Below, in pieces: positions 33,649 to 42,674 of a stretch of DNA of 64,000 bases (position 1 is its first letter; every line of letters begins with the position of its first letter). Origin of the DNA: Cupriavidus sp. U2. Its GTDB lineage: Bacteria; Pseudomonadota; Gammaproteobacteria; Burkholderiales; Burkholderiaceae. A program made the position numbers and the translations under genes. The stretch lies in NCBI RefSeq assembly GCF_009663685.2, contig NZ_RCOG02000012.1:846-64845 (forward strand), in the 5' to 3' direction. The notes below the pieces were generated by a model, which was not told where the DNA came from, searched no databases, and saw nothing but the letters and a program-made list of their open reading frames with translations.

Positions 33649-34449
33649 ATGCCCCCCCTACCTCTCATCGAACCCAACACCGCGCTGTTCCTGGACTTCG
33701 ACGGGACGCTGGCCGACCTTGCGCCACGCCCCGACCTGGTGCAGGTGGAGCCCGAGCTGGTTGGCACGCTGCGTGCGCTGCACACCTGTCTGGACGGCGC
33801 GCTGGCCATCGTCTCGGGCCGTCCCGTGGACGAACTCGACTATTTCCTGCAACCGTTGCGCCTGCCGGCCGCCGGCGTGCATGGCGCGGAATTCCGCCAT
33901 GGCGCCGAGAGCATCGTGCGCCCGCCCGCCCCAGGCATCGGCCCGCTGCTGCCGAAGCTCGAGGCGCTGGTGCTGAGGCACCCGGGCCTGCAACTGGAGC
34001 GCAAGTCGGTGGCCGTGGCCATCCACTACCGCCAGGTGCCCGAACTGGAACCACTGGTGCGCGCCGCCGTGGCCGATGTGCTGCGCGATGCGGTGGGGCT
34101 CGATGCGCTGCCCGGCAAGATGGTCATCGAGATCAAGCCGGCCGGCGTGGACAAGGGCGGGGCGATTGCCACGTTCATGCGCTCGGCGCCATTTGCCGGC
34201 CGCATGCCGCTATTTGCCGGTGACGACGTGACCGACGAGGCCGGTTTTACGGTGGTGCGCGAACTGGGCGGCGTGGGCTTGCTGGTGGGCCAGCGGGCCA
34301 CCGCGGCGTCGGTCAGCGTGCCTGCGCCCGCCGTCCTGCGCGACTGGCTGCATCGTTCCGCGCACGCGCTGACCCATCTGATGGCGCGCCGCGAGGCACC
34401 CGCCGATCCCCTCTCAACCCCATCGCCTGCAAGGGAGGAACCGTTGTGA
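33649..34449 (+). CDS. otsB: Trehalose-6-phosphate phosphatase
   Basis: A 266-residue HAD-superfamily phosphatase that removes phosphate from trehalose 6-phosphate. The nucleophile motif LFLDFDGTLAD has the DxD pair at residues 16 and 18, and the later motifs are AIVSGRPVDELDYFL, GVHGAEFRHG (cap) and PLFAGDDVTDEAGF with the metal-binding acids. ATG 33649 places the motif at the usual distance; a longer frame from 33532 overlaps the ilvA promoter region. The stop overlaps the GH15 start, so the trehalose genes are translationally coupled. Confidence 0.93.
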   Translation: MPPLPLIEPNTALFLDFDGTLADLAPRPDLVQVEPELVGTLRALHTCLDGALAIVSGRPVDELDYFLQPLRLPAAGVHGAEFRHGAESIVRPPAPGIGPLLPKLEALVLRHPGLQLERKSVAVAIHYRQVPELEPLVRAAVADVLRDAVGLDALPGKMVIEIKPAGVDKGGAIATFMRSAPFAGRMPLFAGDDVTDEAGFTVVRELGGVGLLVGQRATAASVSVPAPAVLRDWLHRSAHALTHLMARREAPADPLSTPSPAREEPL

Positions 34450-36311
34450 GTGACCCTGCCAACCTGAACCCCGCCATTGCTACCGAGGCGCCGGCGGTCA
34501 ATACGGATTCGGACAGCTCCTGCCGCCAGGCCGATCCGTCGCTGTCGCTCGGCATGATCGGCAACTGCGCGTTCTCGGCGCTGGTCGATGGCCGCGGCCG
34601 CATCGTCTGGTGCTGCATGCCGCGCTTCGACGGCGATCCCGTCTTCAACGCGCTGCTCGATACCAGCGAGAACGCCGGCCACTTCAATATCGAGATCGAG
34701 GACTTCCAGGAGGCCACGCAGTGGTACGAGCCCAACACGGCCGTCCTGCGCACCCGGCTGATAGACCAGCATGGCAGCTGCCTGGAAATCACCGATTTCT
34801 GCCCGCGCTTCTTCCGGCTGGGCCGTTACTTCCGGCCGTTGACGCTGGTGCGGCGCATCCGCCCGATCCGGGGTGCGCCGCGCGTGCGCGTGACGGTGGC
34901 ACCGCGTTTCAACTGGGGCCGCATCCAGCCGCAGGTCACGCGCGGCAGCAGCCACGCGCGTTTTGTTGGCGACGACATGACGCTGCGCCTGACCACCGAC
35001 GCGCCGCTGGCCTATGTGCTGTCGAAAACGCCCTTCCTGGTCACGCGCGGCTACAACTTCATCCTCGGGCCCGATGAAACGCTCACGCACGGCGTGGACG
35101 ACATCGCCCGCGACTTCGAGCAGGAAACCACCTCGTACTGGCGGCTGTGGAGCCGCCGGCTGGCCGTGCCGCGCGAATGGCAGGACGCGGTGATCCGCGC
35201 GGCCATCACGCTGAAGATGTCGCTCTACGAGGAAACCGGCGCGATCGTGGCGGCGATGACCACCAGCATCCCGGAGGCGCCCGGCAGCGGCCGCAACTGG
35301 GACTACCGCTTCTGCTGGCTGCGCGACGCGTTCTTCGTGGTGCGGGCGCTGAACAGCCTGTCCGAAGTCGGCACGATGGAAGATTACCTGCGCTGGCTGT
35401 CCAACGTGGTGATGCAGTCGCAGGACGGGCATATCCAGCCGCTCTACGGCATCGGGCTCGAACGCGAGCTGCCGGAAAGCATCCTCGATCACCTGGGCGG
35501 CTACCGCGGCATGGGGCCGGTGCGTGTGGGCAACCAGGCGCAGGAGCACTTCCAGCACGATGTCTATGGCAACGTGGTGCTGGCCGCCGCGCAGGCTTTT
35601 CACGACCACCGCCTGCTCTATCGCGGCGGGCCCGCCGAATTCCGGCGGCTGGAAGATGTGGGCGAGCAGGCCGTGCGCGTGTTCGGCACCCCCGACGCGG
35701 GCATGTGGGAACTGCGCACGCGCGCCCGCATCCACACGTCGTCGGCGCTGATGAGCTGGGTGGCGTGCGACCGCCTGGCCAAGATCGCCGTGAAGCTCGA
35801 GCAGCCCGCGCGGGCCGCCTACTGGCACGACCATGCCGGCCGCATGAAGCAGCGCATCCTGGACGAATCGTGGAACGAAAAGCGCCAGGCGTTCGCGGAG
35901 AGCTTCGGCGGCAAGGAGCTGGACGCGAGCGTGCTGCTGATGGCCGAAGTCAATTTCATCGATCCGAAGGACCCGCGCTTCGTGTCGACGGTCAAGGCGC
36001 TGGAGGAATCGCTGTGCGACGGGCCGTACATGCGGCGCTACGAGGCGCCTGACGATTTCGGCAAGCCCGAGACCGCTTTCAACATCTGCACCTTCTGGCG
36101 CATCGACGCGCTGGCGCGCATCGGGCGGCGCGAGGAGGCGCGCGAAATTTTCGAGGCCATGCTGGCCGCACGCAATCCGCTGGGATTGCTGTCGGAAGAC
36201 ACACACCCGGTCACCGGAGAGATGTGGGGCAACTTCCCGCAGACCTATTCGATGGTCGGCCTGATCAACGGTGCCATGCGGTTGTCGGCACCCTGGGACA
36301 CCGTGATCTGA
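34446..36311 (+). CDS. Glycoside hydrolase family 15 protein in trehalose operon
   Basis: A 621-residue (alpha/alpha)6-barrel enzyme of family GH15 with an N-terminal beta-sandwich domain. Signatures include IGNCAFSALVDGRGRIVWCC near residue 38, GSGRNWDYRFCWLRDAFFVV near residue 280, LYGIGLERELPESILDHLGG with the likely acid Glu, and GLLSEDTHPVTGEMWGNFPQ near the end, which holds the likely catalytic base Glu. Family members hydrolyse starch-like glucans, and some bacterial members are trehalases. The start is GTG 34446, overlapping the otsB stop as GTGA behind GGGAGGAAC. Its position between otsB and otsA suggests a role in trehalose or glucan turnover under the same control. Confidence 0.9.
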   Translation: MSDPANLNPAIATEAPAVNTDSDSSCRQADPSLSLGMIGNCAFSALVDGRGRIVWCCMPRFDGDPVFNALLDTSENAGHFNIEIEDFQEATQWYEPNTAVLRTRLIDQHGSCLEITDFCPRFFRLGRYFRPLTLVRRIRPIRGAPRVRVTVAPRFNWGRIQPQVTRGSSHARFVGDDMTLRLTTDAPLAYVLSKTPFLVTRGYNFILGPDETLTHGVDDIARDFEQETTSYWRLWSRRLAVPREWQDAVIRAAITLKMSLYEETGAIVAAMTTSIPEAPGSGRNWDYRFCWLRDAFFVVRALNSLSEVGTMEDYLRWLSNVVMQSQDGHIQPLYGIGLERELPESILDHLGGYRGMGPVRVGNQAQEHFQHDVYGNVVLAAAQAFHDHRLLYRGGPAEFRRLEDVGEQAVRVFGTPDAGMWELRTRARIHTSSALMSWVACDRLAKIAVKLEQPARAAYWHDHAGRMKQRILDESWNEKRQAFAESFGGKELDASVLLMAEVNFIDPKDPRFVSTVKALEESLCDGPYMRRYEAPDDFGKPETAFNICTFWRIDALARIGRREEAREIFEAMLAARNPLGLLSEDTHPVTGEMWGNFPQTYSMVGLINGAMRLSAPWDTVI

Positions 36312-36342
36312 AGAAAGGATTGGCAACAACAAAAAACGATAT

Positions 36343-37737
36343 ATGGGCAGACTAGTAGCGGTATCGAACCGGGTCGCGGACCCCCGCAACCATGCGGCGG
36401 GCGGCCTGGCCGTGGCGCTTTCCGAGGCGCTCAACAAGACGGGCGGCCTCTGGTTCGGCTGGAGCGGCAAGGTGCTGGAAACCGCGCAGGGCGGCACGCC
36501 CGGCGAAGGCGAAGTGCACCAGGTGCAGGCGGGCAACGTGACGCTGGCCACCGTGGACCTGTGCCGCGAAGATCATGACGCGTACTACCTCGGCTACAGC
36601 AACGGCGTGCTCTGGCCGGTGCTGCACTACCGCGTGGACCTGGCGGACTTCGACGCCGGCGGCAATCTCAACGCCTACCGCCGCGTGAACCAGCTGTTCG
36701 CGCGCAAGCTGGCGCCCATGCTGAAGCCTGACGACGTGATCTGGATCCACGACTACCATCTGATCCCGCTGGCGGCCGAGCTGCGCGCCATCGGCTGCGG
36801 CCAGCGCATCGGGTTCTTCCTGCACGTGCCGCTGCCGCCGCCGCTGATCCTGGCGGCCATCCCGCAGCACGAATGGCTGATGCGCGCGCTGTTCGCCTAC
36901 GATCTGCTCGGCTTCCAGAGCCAGGCGGACCTGGACCACTTCTCGCGCTACGTGCAGGGCGAGGCCGGCGCGGAGCCGATGGGCGAGTACCGCTTCCGCG
37001 CGTTCCACCGCACCGTGCGCGCCCAGGCGTTCCCGATTGGCATCGATGTCGACGAATTTGCCGAACTCGGTCGCGGCCATGAGGCCGTGGAAACCTACGA
37101 GATGATGCGCGGCCAGTATGCGCGGCGCCGGCTGCTGCTCGGTATCGACCGGCTCGACTATTCGAAGGGGCTGCCGCAGCGGCTCAAGGCGTTCCAGACG
37201 CTGCTGGCCGAGTATCCCGAGAACCGGTCAAGCGCCACGCTGATCCAGATTGCCGCGCCGTCGCGCGAATCGGTGGACGCCTATGCCGACCTGCGCCGCG
37301 AGATGGAAGGCATCACCGGCGCCATCAACAGCGAATACGGCGAGCTGGACTGGATGCCGGTGCGCTACATCCACCGGTCCACGTCGCGCCGGCGCTTGCC
37401 GGGCCTGTGCAGCGCCAGTTGCGTGGCGCTGGTCACCCCGTTGCGCGATGGCATGAACCTGGTGGCCAAGGAATACATCGCCGCGCAGGACCCCGACGAT
37501 CCGGGCGTGCTGGTGCTGTCGCGCTTTGCCGGCGCCGCCGAGCAGCTGAAGGAGGCGCTGCTGGTGAACCCCTACGATACCCGCGCCACGGCCCAGGCGA
37601 TCCAGCAGGCGCTGCACATGCCGCTGTCGGAGCGCCGTGCCCGGCACCAGAAGCTGCTCGAACGCATCCGCCAGCAGGACGTGCACTGGTGGAGCAGCGA
37701 GTATCTGCGGGCGCTGATGGAGACGGAGGGGGGCTGA
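36343..37737 (+). CDS. otsA: Alpha,alpha-trehalose-phosphate synthase (UDP-forming)
   Basis: A 464-residue GT20 glycosyltransferase that joins UDP-glucose and glucose 6-phosphate. It has the N-terminal [15 protein letters not shown] with the GGLAVAL glycine loop, the donor-pocket region [60 protein letters not shown] (Arg and Lys that hold the phosphate) and [17 protein letters not shown]. The length is close to that of E. coli OtsA. It lies 31 bases after the GH15 gene behind GAAAGG. With otsB upstream, the operon makes trehalose from UDP-glucose, usually as an osmoprotectant. Confidence 0.96.
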   Translation: MGRLVAVSNRVADPRNHAAGGLAVALSEALNKTGGLWFGWSGKVLETAQGGTPGEGEVHQVQAGNVTLATVDLCREDHDAYYLGYSNGVLWPVLHYRVDLADFDAGGNLNAYRRVNQLFARKLAPMLKPDDVIWIHDYHLIPLAAELRAIGCGQRIGFFLHVPLPPPLILAAIPQHEWLMRALFAYDLLGFQSQADLDHFSRYVQGEAGAEPMGEYRFRAFHRTVRAQAFPIGIDVDEFAELGRGHEAVETYEMMRGQYARRRLLLGIDRLDYSKGLPQRLKAFQTLLAEYPENRSSATLIQIAAPSRESVDAYADLRREMEGITGAINSEYGELDWMPVRYIHRSTSRRRLPGLCSASCVALVTPLRDGMNLVAKEYIAAQDPDDPGVLVLSRFAGAAEQLKEALLVNPYDTRATAQAIQQALHMPLSERRARHQKLLERIRQQDVHWWSSEYLRALMETEGG

Positions 37738-37756
37738 TGGCCCGGAACGTCGAGGG

Positions 37757-37888
37757 TTTTCTCCCCTCTCCCGCTGGCGGGAGAGGGGCGGGGGAGAGGG
37801 CTGGCTGTCCCGGATGCGACGGATCGGCAAGCAGAACCTCAAGGCCCTCTCCCCCAACCCCTCTCCCATTGCATGGGAGAGGGGAGCC
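37757..37888. repeat. Dispersed CTCTCCC hairpin repeat, copy 3 (double)
   Basis: The convergent gap between otsA and mocA holds two hairpins: CCCCTCTCCCGC with GCGGGAGAGGGG (about 37763-37788), and CCCCTCTCCCATTGCATGGG with its complement GAGAGGGG (about 37858-37884). The spacer between them carries GCAGAACCTCAAGGCCCTCT, close to GCAGAACCGCCAGGCCCTCT in the same position of the copy at 14431. These two copies therefore share more than the hairpins. Confidence 0.85.
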
Positions 37889-37915
37889 AGAAAGCAGCGG
37901 GCGGTATGTCGTCCG

Positions 37916-38521
37916 CTAGACCAGATCCCCCGGCAGGTCGATATCCCGGAACGCGCCGTCATCCTCGGTCAAGATGCGCGTGACCGGATGCGACTTCAGC
38001 AGCGCGCGCGCGCCTTCGTCGCCATCGAGCTTCAGCAGTTCGTCTTTCCAGGCCGCGCCAAATCCTACCGGGTGGCCGCGCTGTCCGTCGCGCCACGGCG
38101 CGGCAATGGTGTCGCGCGATGTGATTGTCAGGGCCACCGCGCGCACCAGTTCCATCGACAGCCACGGCATGTCGGCCAAGGCCACCACCCAGCCGCGCGC
38201 ATCGGCGCAGGCCGCCACGCCCGCGCGCAGTGCCGCGCCCATGCCGGCTTCGGCTTCCGGGGCCTCGATCACCTTGCAGCCGCCGCGGCGCAATTCCTCG
38301 GCCAGTTCCGGCATGCCGGGGCGCACCACGGCAATCGAGTTGGGCAGACCGGCTGCCAGCGTGCGCGCACTGCGCCACGCCACGGTACGGCCATCGGGCA
38401 GCTTTTCGAGCAGCTTGTTGCGCAGGCCGGCGGGATCGAAACGCCGGCCGAAGCCGGCGGCCAGCAGGATGCCGGTGGGCAGGTCGGTCTGCGTCAGCGG
38501 GGCACGGGCGGGTTTGCTCAT
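37916..38521 (-). CDS. Molybdenum cofactor cytidylyltransferase-like NTP transferase (MocA/MobA family)
   Basis: A 201-residue nucleotidyltransferase. The N-terminal motif GILLAAGFGRRFDPAGLRNK carries the glycine loop and Lys that bind the NTP, and VVALADMPWLSMELVRAV holds the metal-binding Asp. Proteins of this type, next to xdhC and molybdenum hydroxylase genes, make the cytosine dinucleotide form of the molybdopterin cofactor. ATG 38521 overlaps the xdhC stop by four bases, and it is the last gene of the cox-type cluster. Because CoxL-type enzymes use the MCD cofactor, the role fits well. The frame running on to 39397 is an artefact. Confidence 0.87.
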   Translation of the reverse strand: MSKPARAPLTQTDLPTGILLAAGFGRRFDPAGLRNKLLEKLPDGRTVAWRSARTLAAGLPNSIAVVRPGMPELAEELRRGGCKVIEAPEAEAGMGAALRAGVAACADARGWVVALADMPWLSMELVRAVALTITSRDTIAAPWRDGQRGHPVGFGAAWKDELLKLDGDEGARALLKSHPVTRILTEDDGAFRDIDLPGDLV

Positions 38522-39567
38522 GGCTGTGCGGCGGGAACGCCGCCGGGCAGGATCGGACACTCGGCCTCGCCGGCCGCGATTTCGCGGGCGGCCTTGGCGC
38601 CTTCCACCTGAAGGATGTCGGGCAGCGATACGTGGTTCTTGGCGGCCACCACCTCGGCCAGGATCGAGATCGCGATCTCGGGCGGCGTGCGGCTGCCGAT
38701 ATAGATGCCCACCGGCCCGTGCAGGCGGGCCAGCTGCTGATCGGTCAGGTCGAATTCCTTGAGCCGCTCGCGCCGCGCCTGGTTGTTGCGGCGCGAGCCC
38801 AGCGCGCCCACGTAGAACGCGGGAGTGCGCAGGGCCTCCATCAGCGCCAGGTCGTCCAGCTTCGGGTCGTGGGTGAGCGCGATCACCGCGCAGCGTTCGT
38901 CGAGCTGCATCGCCTCGACGGTGTCGTCGGGCATCGTGCGCACCATCGTGACGCCGGGGATGTCCCAGGTCTCGGTGTATTCCTCGCGCGGGTCGCAGAC
39001 GGTGACCTGGAAGCCCAGGCCGACGGCGATCTGGCACAGGTACTTCGACAGCTGGCCTGCGCCGATCACCAGCATGCGATAGCGGGGCCCGTGGATGGTC
39101 ATCAGCGTCTGGCCGTCGAACGCCAGGCCGTCGGTCGCCAAGGCGTGGCCCAGCGTGGCGCGGCCGGTGGCCATGTCCAGCGAGCGCGCCACCAGCCGGC
39201 CGCTTTCCACTGCCTGCAGCAGTTCGGCAAGGCCGCTGTGGGGTGCCAGCGGTTCGGCCACCAGTTCGATGGTGCCGCCGCAGGGCAGGCCGAAGCGATG
39301 GGCTTCCTCGGCGCTGATGCCGTACTTCATGGTTTCGGGACGCGTGGCCCGGATGCCTTCCTTGTGTACGCGATAAATGATGTCGTCCTCGATGCATCCG
39401 CCCGAGACCGAGCCGACCACCAGGCCGTCGTCGCGTACCGCCAGCATCGCGCCTTCAGGCCGGGGCGACGAGCCCCATGTCCTGACCACCGTCACCAGCA
39501 ACACGCCGTGTCCTTCCTGCTGCCACTTCACGCTGCTTTTCAGGACTTCGAGATCCACGCTGTCCAT
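38518..39567 (-). CDS. XdhC/CoxF family molybdenum enzyme maturation protein
   Basis: A 349-residue protein with the N-terminal XdhC/CoxI domain (GHGVLLVTVVRTWGSSPRPE, GSVSGGCIEDDIIY) and the C-terminal Rossmann-like XdhC domain (RMLVIGAGQLSKYLCQIAVG, IGSRTPPEIAISILAEVVAA). XdhC proteins bind molybdenum cofactor, help its sulfuration and insert it into the large subunit of xanthine dehydrogenase-type enzymes. The Cys in SGGCIEDD and LPCGGTIEL are conserved cofactor-contact positions in the family. Its start overlaps the coxG gene by 28 bases, which implies translational coupling. Confidence 0.92.
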   Translation of the reverse strand: MDSVDLEVLKSSVKWQQEGHGVLLVTVVRTWGSSPRPEGAMLAVRDDGLVVGSVSGGCIEDDIIYRVHKEGIRATRPETMKYGISAEEAHRFGLPCGGTIELVAEPLAPHSGLAELLQAVESGRLVARSLDMATGRATLGHALATDGLAFDGQTLMTIHGPRYRMLVIGAGQLSKYLCQIAVGLGFQVTVCDPREEYTETWDIPGVTMVRTMPDDTVEAMQLDERCAVIALTHDPKLDDLALMEALRTPAFYVGALGSRRNNQARRERLKEFDLTDQQLARLHGPVGIYIGSRTPPEIAISILAEVVAAKNHVSLPDILQVEGAKAAREIAAGEAECPILPGGVPAAQP

Positions 39568-40124
39568 GATCGTTTCCGCTGCTTCGTCTGTTCCTCGCCG
39601 CCGTCGCCGTTGCCGGCCCCGGCGGCCCCGTTGCTCTGGGTGTTGTCGTTGTTGTCACTGTCCGGCGCGTCATCGTCGCCGGAGCTGGCGCCCACGGCCT
39701 CGGTGAAGCGCGCGAAAAACGCATCGGCCATCTTGCGCGCGGCGGCATCCACCAGCCGCGAGCCGATCTGGGCGATCTTGCCACCCACCTGCGCCTGCAC
39801 CGCGTACGTCAGCAGTGTCTCGTCGCCTTCGGGCGTCAGCGTGACCTTGGCGGACCCCTTGCCGAAGCCGGCCGCCCCGCCCTGTCCGTCGAACTGGATC
39901 GTGTAGCTGTCCGGCGCCTGGATGTCCTGCAGGGCCATGCGTCCCTTGAAGCGCGCCTTGACCGGCCCCACGGCGGCGGTCAGCGCAAGCTGGTAGGCGT
40001 TTTCGCCATCGGGCTCGATGCTCTCACATCCGGGAATACATTGCTTGAGCAGGGCGATATCGTTCAGCGCCTCCCATGCCACCTGTTGCGGCACGGGCAG
40101 GCGCTGGGTCTGGTTCATTTCCAT
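39540..40124 (-). CDS. coxG: CoxG-like SRPBCC protein with acidic linker and basic C-terminal tail
   Basis: A 194-residue protein. Residues 1-150 are the START/SRPBCC domain of CoxG (QRLPVPQQVAWEALNDIALL, CIPGCESIEPDGENAYQL, GGKIAQIGSRLVDAAARKMA). After this comes a low-complexity acidic and Asn/Gly-rich linker (DDDAPDSDNNDNTQSNGA) and a short basic-aromatic end (KQRKRSWTAWISKS). CoxG proteins link CO dehydrogenase to the membrane and, in a studied mycobacterial case, carry quinone. The tail may be the membrane anchor. It overlaps coxE by 10 and xdhC by 28 bases. Confidence 0.9.
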   Translation of the reverse strand: MEMNQTQRLPVPQQVAWEALNDIALLKQCIPGCESIEPDGENAYQLALTAAVGPVKARFKGRMALQDIQAPDSYTIQFDGQGGAAGFGKGSAKVTLTPEGDETLLTYAVQAQVGGKIAQIGSRLVDAAARKMADAFFARFTEAVGASSGDDDAPDSDNNDNTQSNGAAGAGNGDGGEEQTKQRKRSWTAWISKS

Positions 40125-41350
40125 GGCGGATTTCCTTGTCGGGGGGCGGTGGGTCTGTCCGGTGGCCTGCCGGTGTCCGCCAGCAGCGTTTCCAGTGCCA
40201 GCAGGCTGTCGAGGTTGTGCGCCGGGCGCAGTGCGTCCACATGCGGCAGGATGGCCTGGATGCCGCGCGCCTGCGGCGCGAATGCCGTGTAGCGCAGCAG
40301 CGGATTGAGCCACACGATGCGGTGCGCGAAGCGCCGCAGCCGGGCCATTTCCCGTTCCAGCAGGTCGATGTGTTCCAGGTCGATGCCGTCGCTGGCCAAC
40401 AGCACGGTGGCGCGCCCGCTCAGCGTGCGGCGTGCCCACTGCCGGTTGAAGGCGGCCAGCGCGGCGCCGATGCGGGTGCCGCCGGCCCAGTCGCGCACCT
40501 GTTCGGTGATCAGCGTCACGGCGTCGTCGGGGTCGCGTTCGCGCAGCGCCCGGGTGACGTTGGTCAGCCGCGTGCCGAACAGGAACACGTGCATGCGTTC
40601 GCGGGACTGCATCAGCGCATGGCAGAAGTACAGCACCGCGCGCGAGTACTGGCTCATCGAGCCCGAGATGTCGAGCAGCAGCACCACGGGCGGTTTGCGC
40701 TCGGCATGCTTGCGGTATTTCCAGCGCAGCCATTCGCCATGCTGGCGCACGGCCAGCCGCGCGCTGGCGCGCAGGTCGGCATGGGTGCCGCAGGCGGCGG
40801 CCCGCAGCCGGCGCGTGCGTTGCAGCGCCAGATGGGCGCGGCGCGTGCGCACCAGATGCTGCAGCGCCCGCCATTCGTCGGCCGACAGCGTTTCGAAGTC
40901 GCGGCTGGCCAGCCGCTCGCGGTCCGAGAAGGTCAGCGGCGCCGTGAAGCGTTCCTCGCGCACCGGCGGGGCGGGCCTGGCGGCGGCCGGCTGGCGCGCA
41001 GCCAGCGCATCGGCCAGGCGATTGCTGCGTTTGGGCGGCGGCGCGCCGGCATCCACGCGCGGCAGCAGCATCGCGCGCAGCTTGCCTTCCCAGTCGGGAT
41101 CGCGCCAGAACAGGTCGAAGGCGGCATCGAACAGCGGCCGCTGGTCGGGCCCGGACAGCATCAACGCGGCCAGCGCGGCACGGACTTCGCTGCGCGCGCC
41201 AATGTCGATGTGGCGCAAGGCTTCCAGCGCATCGACGGCATGGGCGGGCGACAGGCCAAAGCCGGCATCGCGCAGCAGCCGCGTGAAATGGGTGACGTTG
41301 CGTGCCAGCATCGGCAAGGCGACGGGGCGGGGCACCATGTCGGGCGGCAT
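40115..41350 (-). CDS. coxE: CoxE-like von Willebrand factor A domain protein
   Basis: A 411-residue protein with a C-terminal VWA domain. The MIDAS motif DISGSMSQYSR (DxSxS) near residue 230 and the later TRIGAALAAFNRQWA and LLASDGIDLEH hold the metal. The N-terminal half is helical and basic. CoxE works with the MoxR-type ATPase CoxD in maturing the molybdenum-copper or related site of CODH-type enzymes. ATG 41350 begins two bases before the MoxR stop; an earlier frame start at 41401 lies within that gene and is unlikely. The pair MoxR-VWA is a general chaperone module. Confidence 0.88.
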   Translation of the reverse strand: MPPDMVPRPVALPMLARNVTHFTRLLRDAGFGLSPAHAVDALEALRHIDIGARSEVRAALAALMLSGPDQRPLFDAAFDLFWRDPDWEGKLRAMLLPRVDAGAPPPKRSNRLADALAARQPAAARPAPPVREERFTAPLTFSDRERLASRDFETLSADEWRALQHLVRTRRAHLALQRTRRLRAAACGTHADLRASARLAVRQHGEWLRWKYRKHAERKPPVVLLLDISGSMSQYSRAVLYFCHALMQSRERMHVFLFGTRLTNVTRALRERDPDDAVTLITEQVRDWAGGTRIGAALAAFNRQWARRTLSGRATVLLASDGIDLEHIDLLEREMARLRRFAHRIVWLNPLLRYTAFAPQARGIQAILPHVDALRPAHNLDSLLALETLLADTGRPPDRPTAPRQGNPPWK

Positions 41351-41351
41351 A

Positions 41352-42248
41352 TCAGGCGGCCGGGGCGGCGCCGGCCAGCAGTTCCGCGATGGTCGGGCCA
41401 TCGGCGCGCGCCAGGTCGTCCTGGTATTTGAGCAGCACGCCCAGCGTGTCGCGTACCGACTGCGGATCGAGTTCGGTTACGCCCAGCGCGGCCAGCGCGC
41501 GGCACCAGTCGATGGCTTCGGCAATGCCGGGTGCCTTGAACAGGTCGATGCCGCGCAGTCGGTGGATGAAGTCCACTGCCTGGTGCTGCAGCGCCGCGGC
41601 GGCTTCGGGCGCGCGGGCGGCCACGATCTGCAGTTCGCGGTCGCGGCCCGGGTAGCCCATCCACTGGTACAGGCAGCGGCGCTTGAGCGCGTCGTGTACC
41701 TCGCGGGTGCGGTTCGACGTGATGACGATCAGCGGCGGGCGCTCGGCGCGGATCACGCCGATTTCGGGGATCGATACCTGATACTCGGACAGCACTTCGA
41801 GCAGGAACGCCTCGAACGGCTCGTCGGCGCGGTCGATCTCGTCGATCAGCAGCACGCGCGGCACATCGGGCCGGGCAGGGTCCGGCAGCAGCGATTCGAG
41901 CAGCGGCCGCTTGAGCAGGTAGTCGTCATGGTAGAGCGATTGCTGCTCGGGCCGCTCGCCGCGCGCTTCGGCCAGGCGCAGCGCCATGATCTGGCGCGGG
42001 TAGTCCCACTCGTAGAGCGCGCTGGCGGCATCGAGCCCCTCATAACACTGCAGCCGCAGCAGCCGCGTGCCGAGCACGCCGGCCATGGCCTGCGCCAGCG
42101 CCGTCTTGCCCACGCCGGGCTCGCCTTCCAGGAACAGCGGGCGCTGCATGCGCAGGGCCAGGTACAGCACGGTGGCGGCCTCGCGATCGGCGAAGTACTG
42201 CTGGGCTTCGAGCTGGGTGAGGGTCTGGTCGATGGAGGTCGGGAGCAT
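41352..42248 (-). CDS. coxD: MoxR family AAA ATPase (CoxD-like)
   Basis: A 298-residue AAA+ ATPase. Walker A is GEPGVGKTALAQAM near residue 45, Walker B VLLIDEIDRADEPFEAFLLE, sensor I VITSNRTREVHDAL, and the arginine-finger region is KRRCLYQWMGYP. In the carboxydotroph system CoxD partially unfolds CoxL to help insert the metal-sulfur centre. ATG 42248 was chosen; GTG 42254 is two codons upstream. It is separated from coxM by 426 bases of repeats, so it may need its own promoter. Confidence 0.9.
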   Translation of the reverse strand: MLPTSIDQTLTQLEAQQYFADREAATVLYLALRMQRPLFLEGEPGVGKTALAQAMAGVLGTRLLRLQCYEGLDAASALYEWDYPRQIMALRLAEARGERPEQQSLYHDDYLLKRPLLESLLPDPARPDVPRVLLIDEIDRADEPFEAFLLEVLSEYQVSIPEIGVIRAERPPLIVITSNRTREVHDALKRRCLYQWMGYPGRDRELQIVAARAPEAAAALQHQAVDFIHRLRGIDLFKAPGIAEAIDWCRALAALGVTELDPQSVRDTLGVLLKYQDDLARADGPTIAELLAGAAPAA

Positions 42249-42271
42249 TGTCACGGCAGCAAGCAGGTTAG

Positions 42272-42320
42272 CGAAGCCAATTCAACGAAGCCAATTCAAC
42301 GAAGCCAATTCAACGAAGCC
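42272..42320. repeat. 14-bp direct repeat, 3.5 copies
   Basis: The unit CGAAGCCAATTCAA occurs three times head to tail (42272, 42286, 42300) followed by CGAAGCC (42314-42320), immediately upstream of the moxR start. The larger 105-bp units downstream also start with CGAAGCC, so the short repeat may have arisen from their edge. Copy number could vary between strains. Confidence 0.9.
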
Positions 42321-42384
42321 GACGGTTGTTTAACGGCCACCGCCGCGAGCCACGCCCAGGTGGACGCAGACACTAGTGTCCTGG

Positions 42385-42658
42385 CTCCCTCTCCCCTCAT
42401 GGGGAGAGGGCAGGGGAGAGGGGTGGTACAGCAAGCGGCCACATCCAGCGAAGCCGTCGGTGTGATCCAGCATGGTGGTGCCTGACATGCCGTGCCCTCT
42501 CCCCCGGCCCCTCTCCCGCCTTGCGGGAGAGGGGAGCAAACCGAACGGGCGGGCGAAGCCGTCGGTGTGATTCAGCATGGTGGTGCCTGACATGCCGTGC
42601 CCTCTCCCCCGGCCCCTCTCCCGCCTTGCGGGAGAGGGGAGCAAGCCGAAGGGGCGGG
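42385..42658. repeat. Dispersed CTCTCCC hairpin repeat, copy 4, expanded as 105-bp tandem duplication
   Basis: One hairpin at about 42386-42422 (CCCTCTCCCC with GGGGAGAGGG) is followed by two nearly identical 105-base units, 42449-42553 and 42554-42658. Each starts CGAAGCCGTCGGTGTGAT, contains CAGCATGGTGGTGCCTGACA, and ends with the hairpin CCCCTCTCCCGC/GCGGGAGAGGGG. Only a few bases differ between the units. The block fills the space between coxM and moxR and has no gene. Confidence 0.92.
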
Positions 42659-42674
42659 TGAGCCGCAGGCGACA

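Noticed and set aside
42272..42658. CRISPR array
   Set aside because: The repeats are tandem with no unique spacers, and no cas gene is near.
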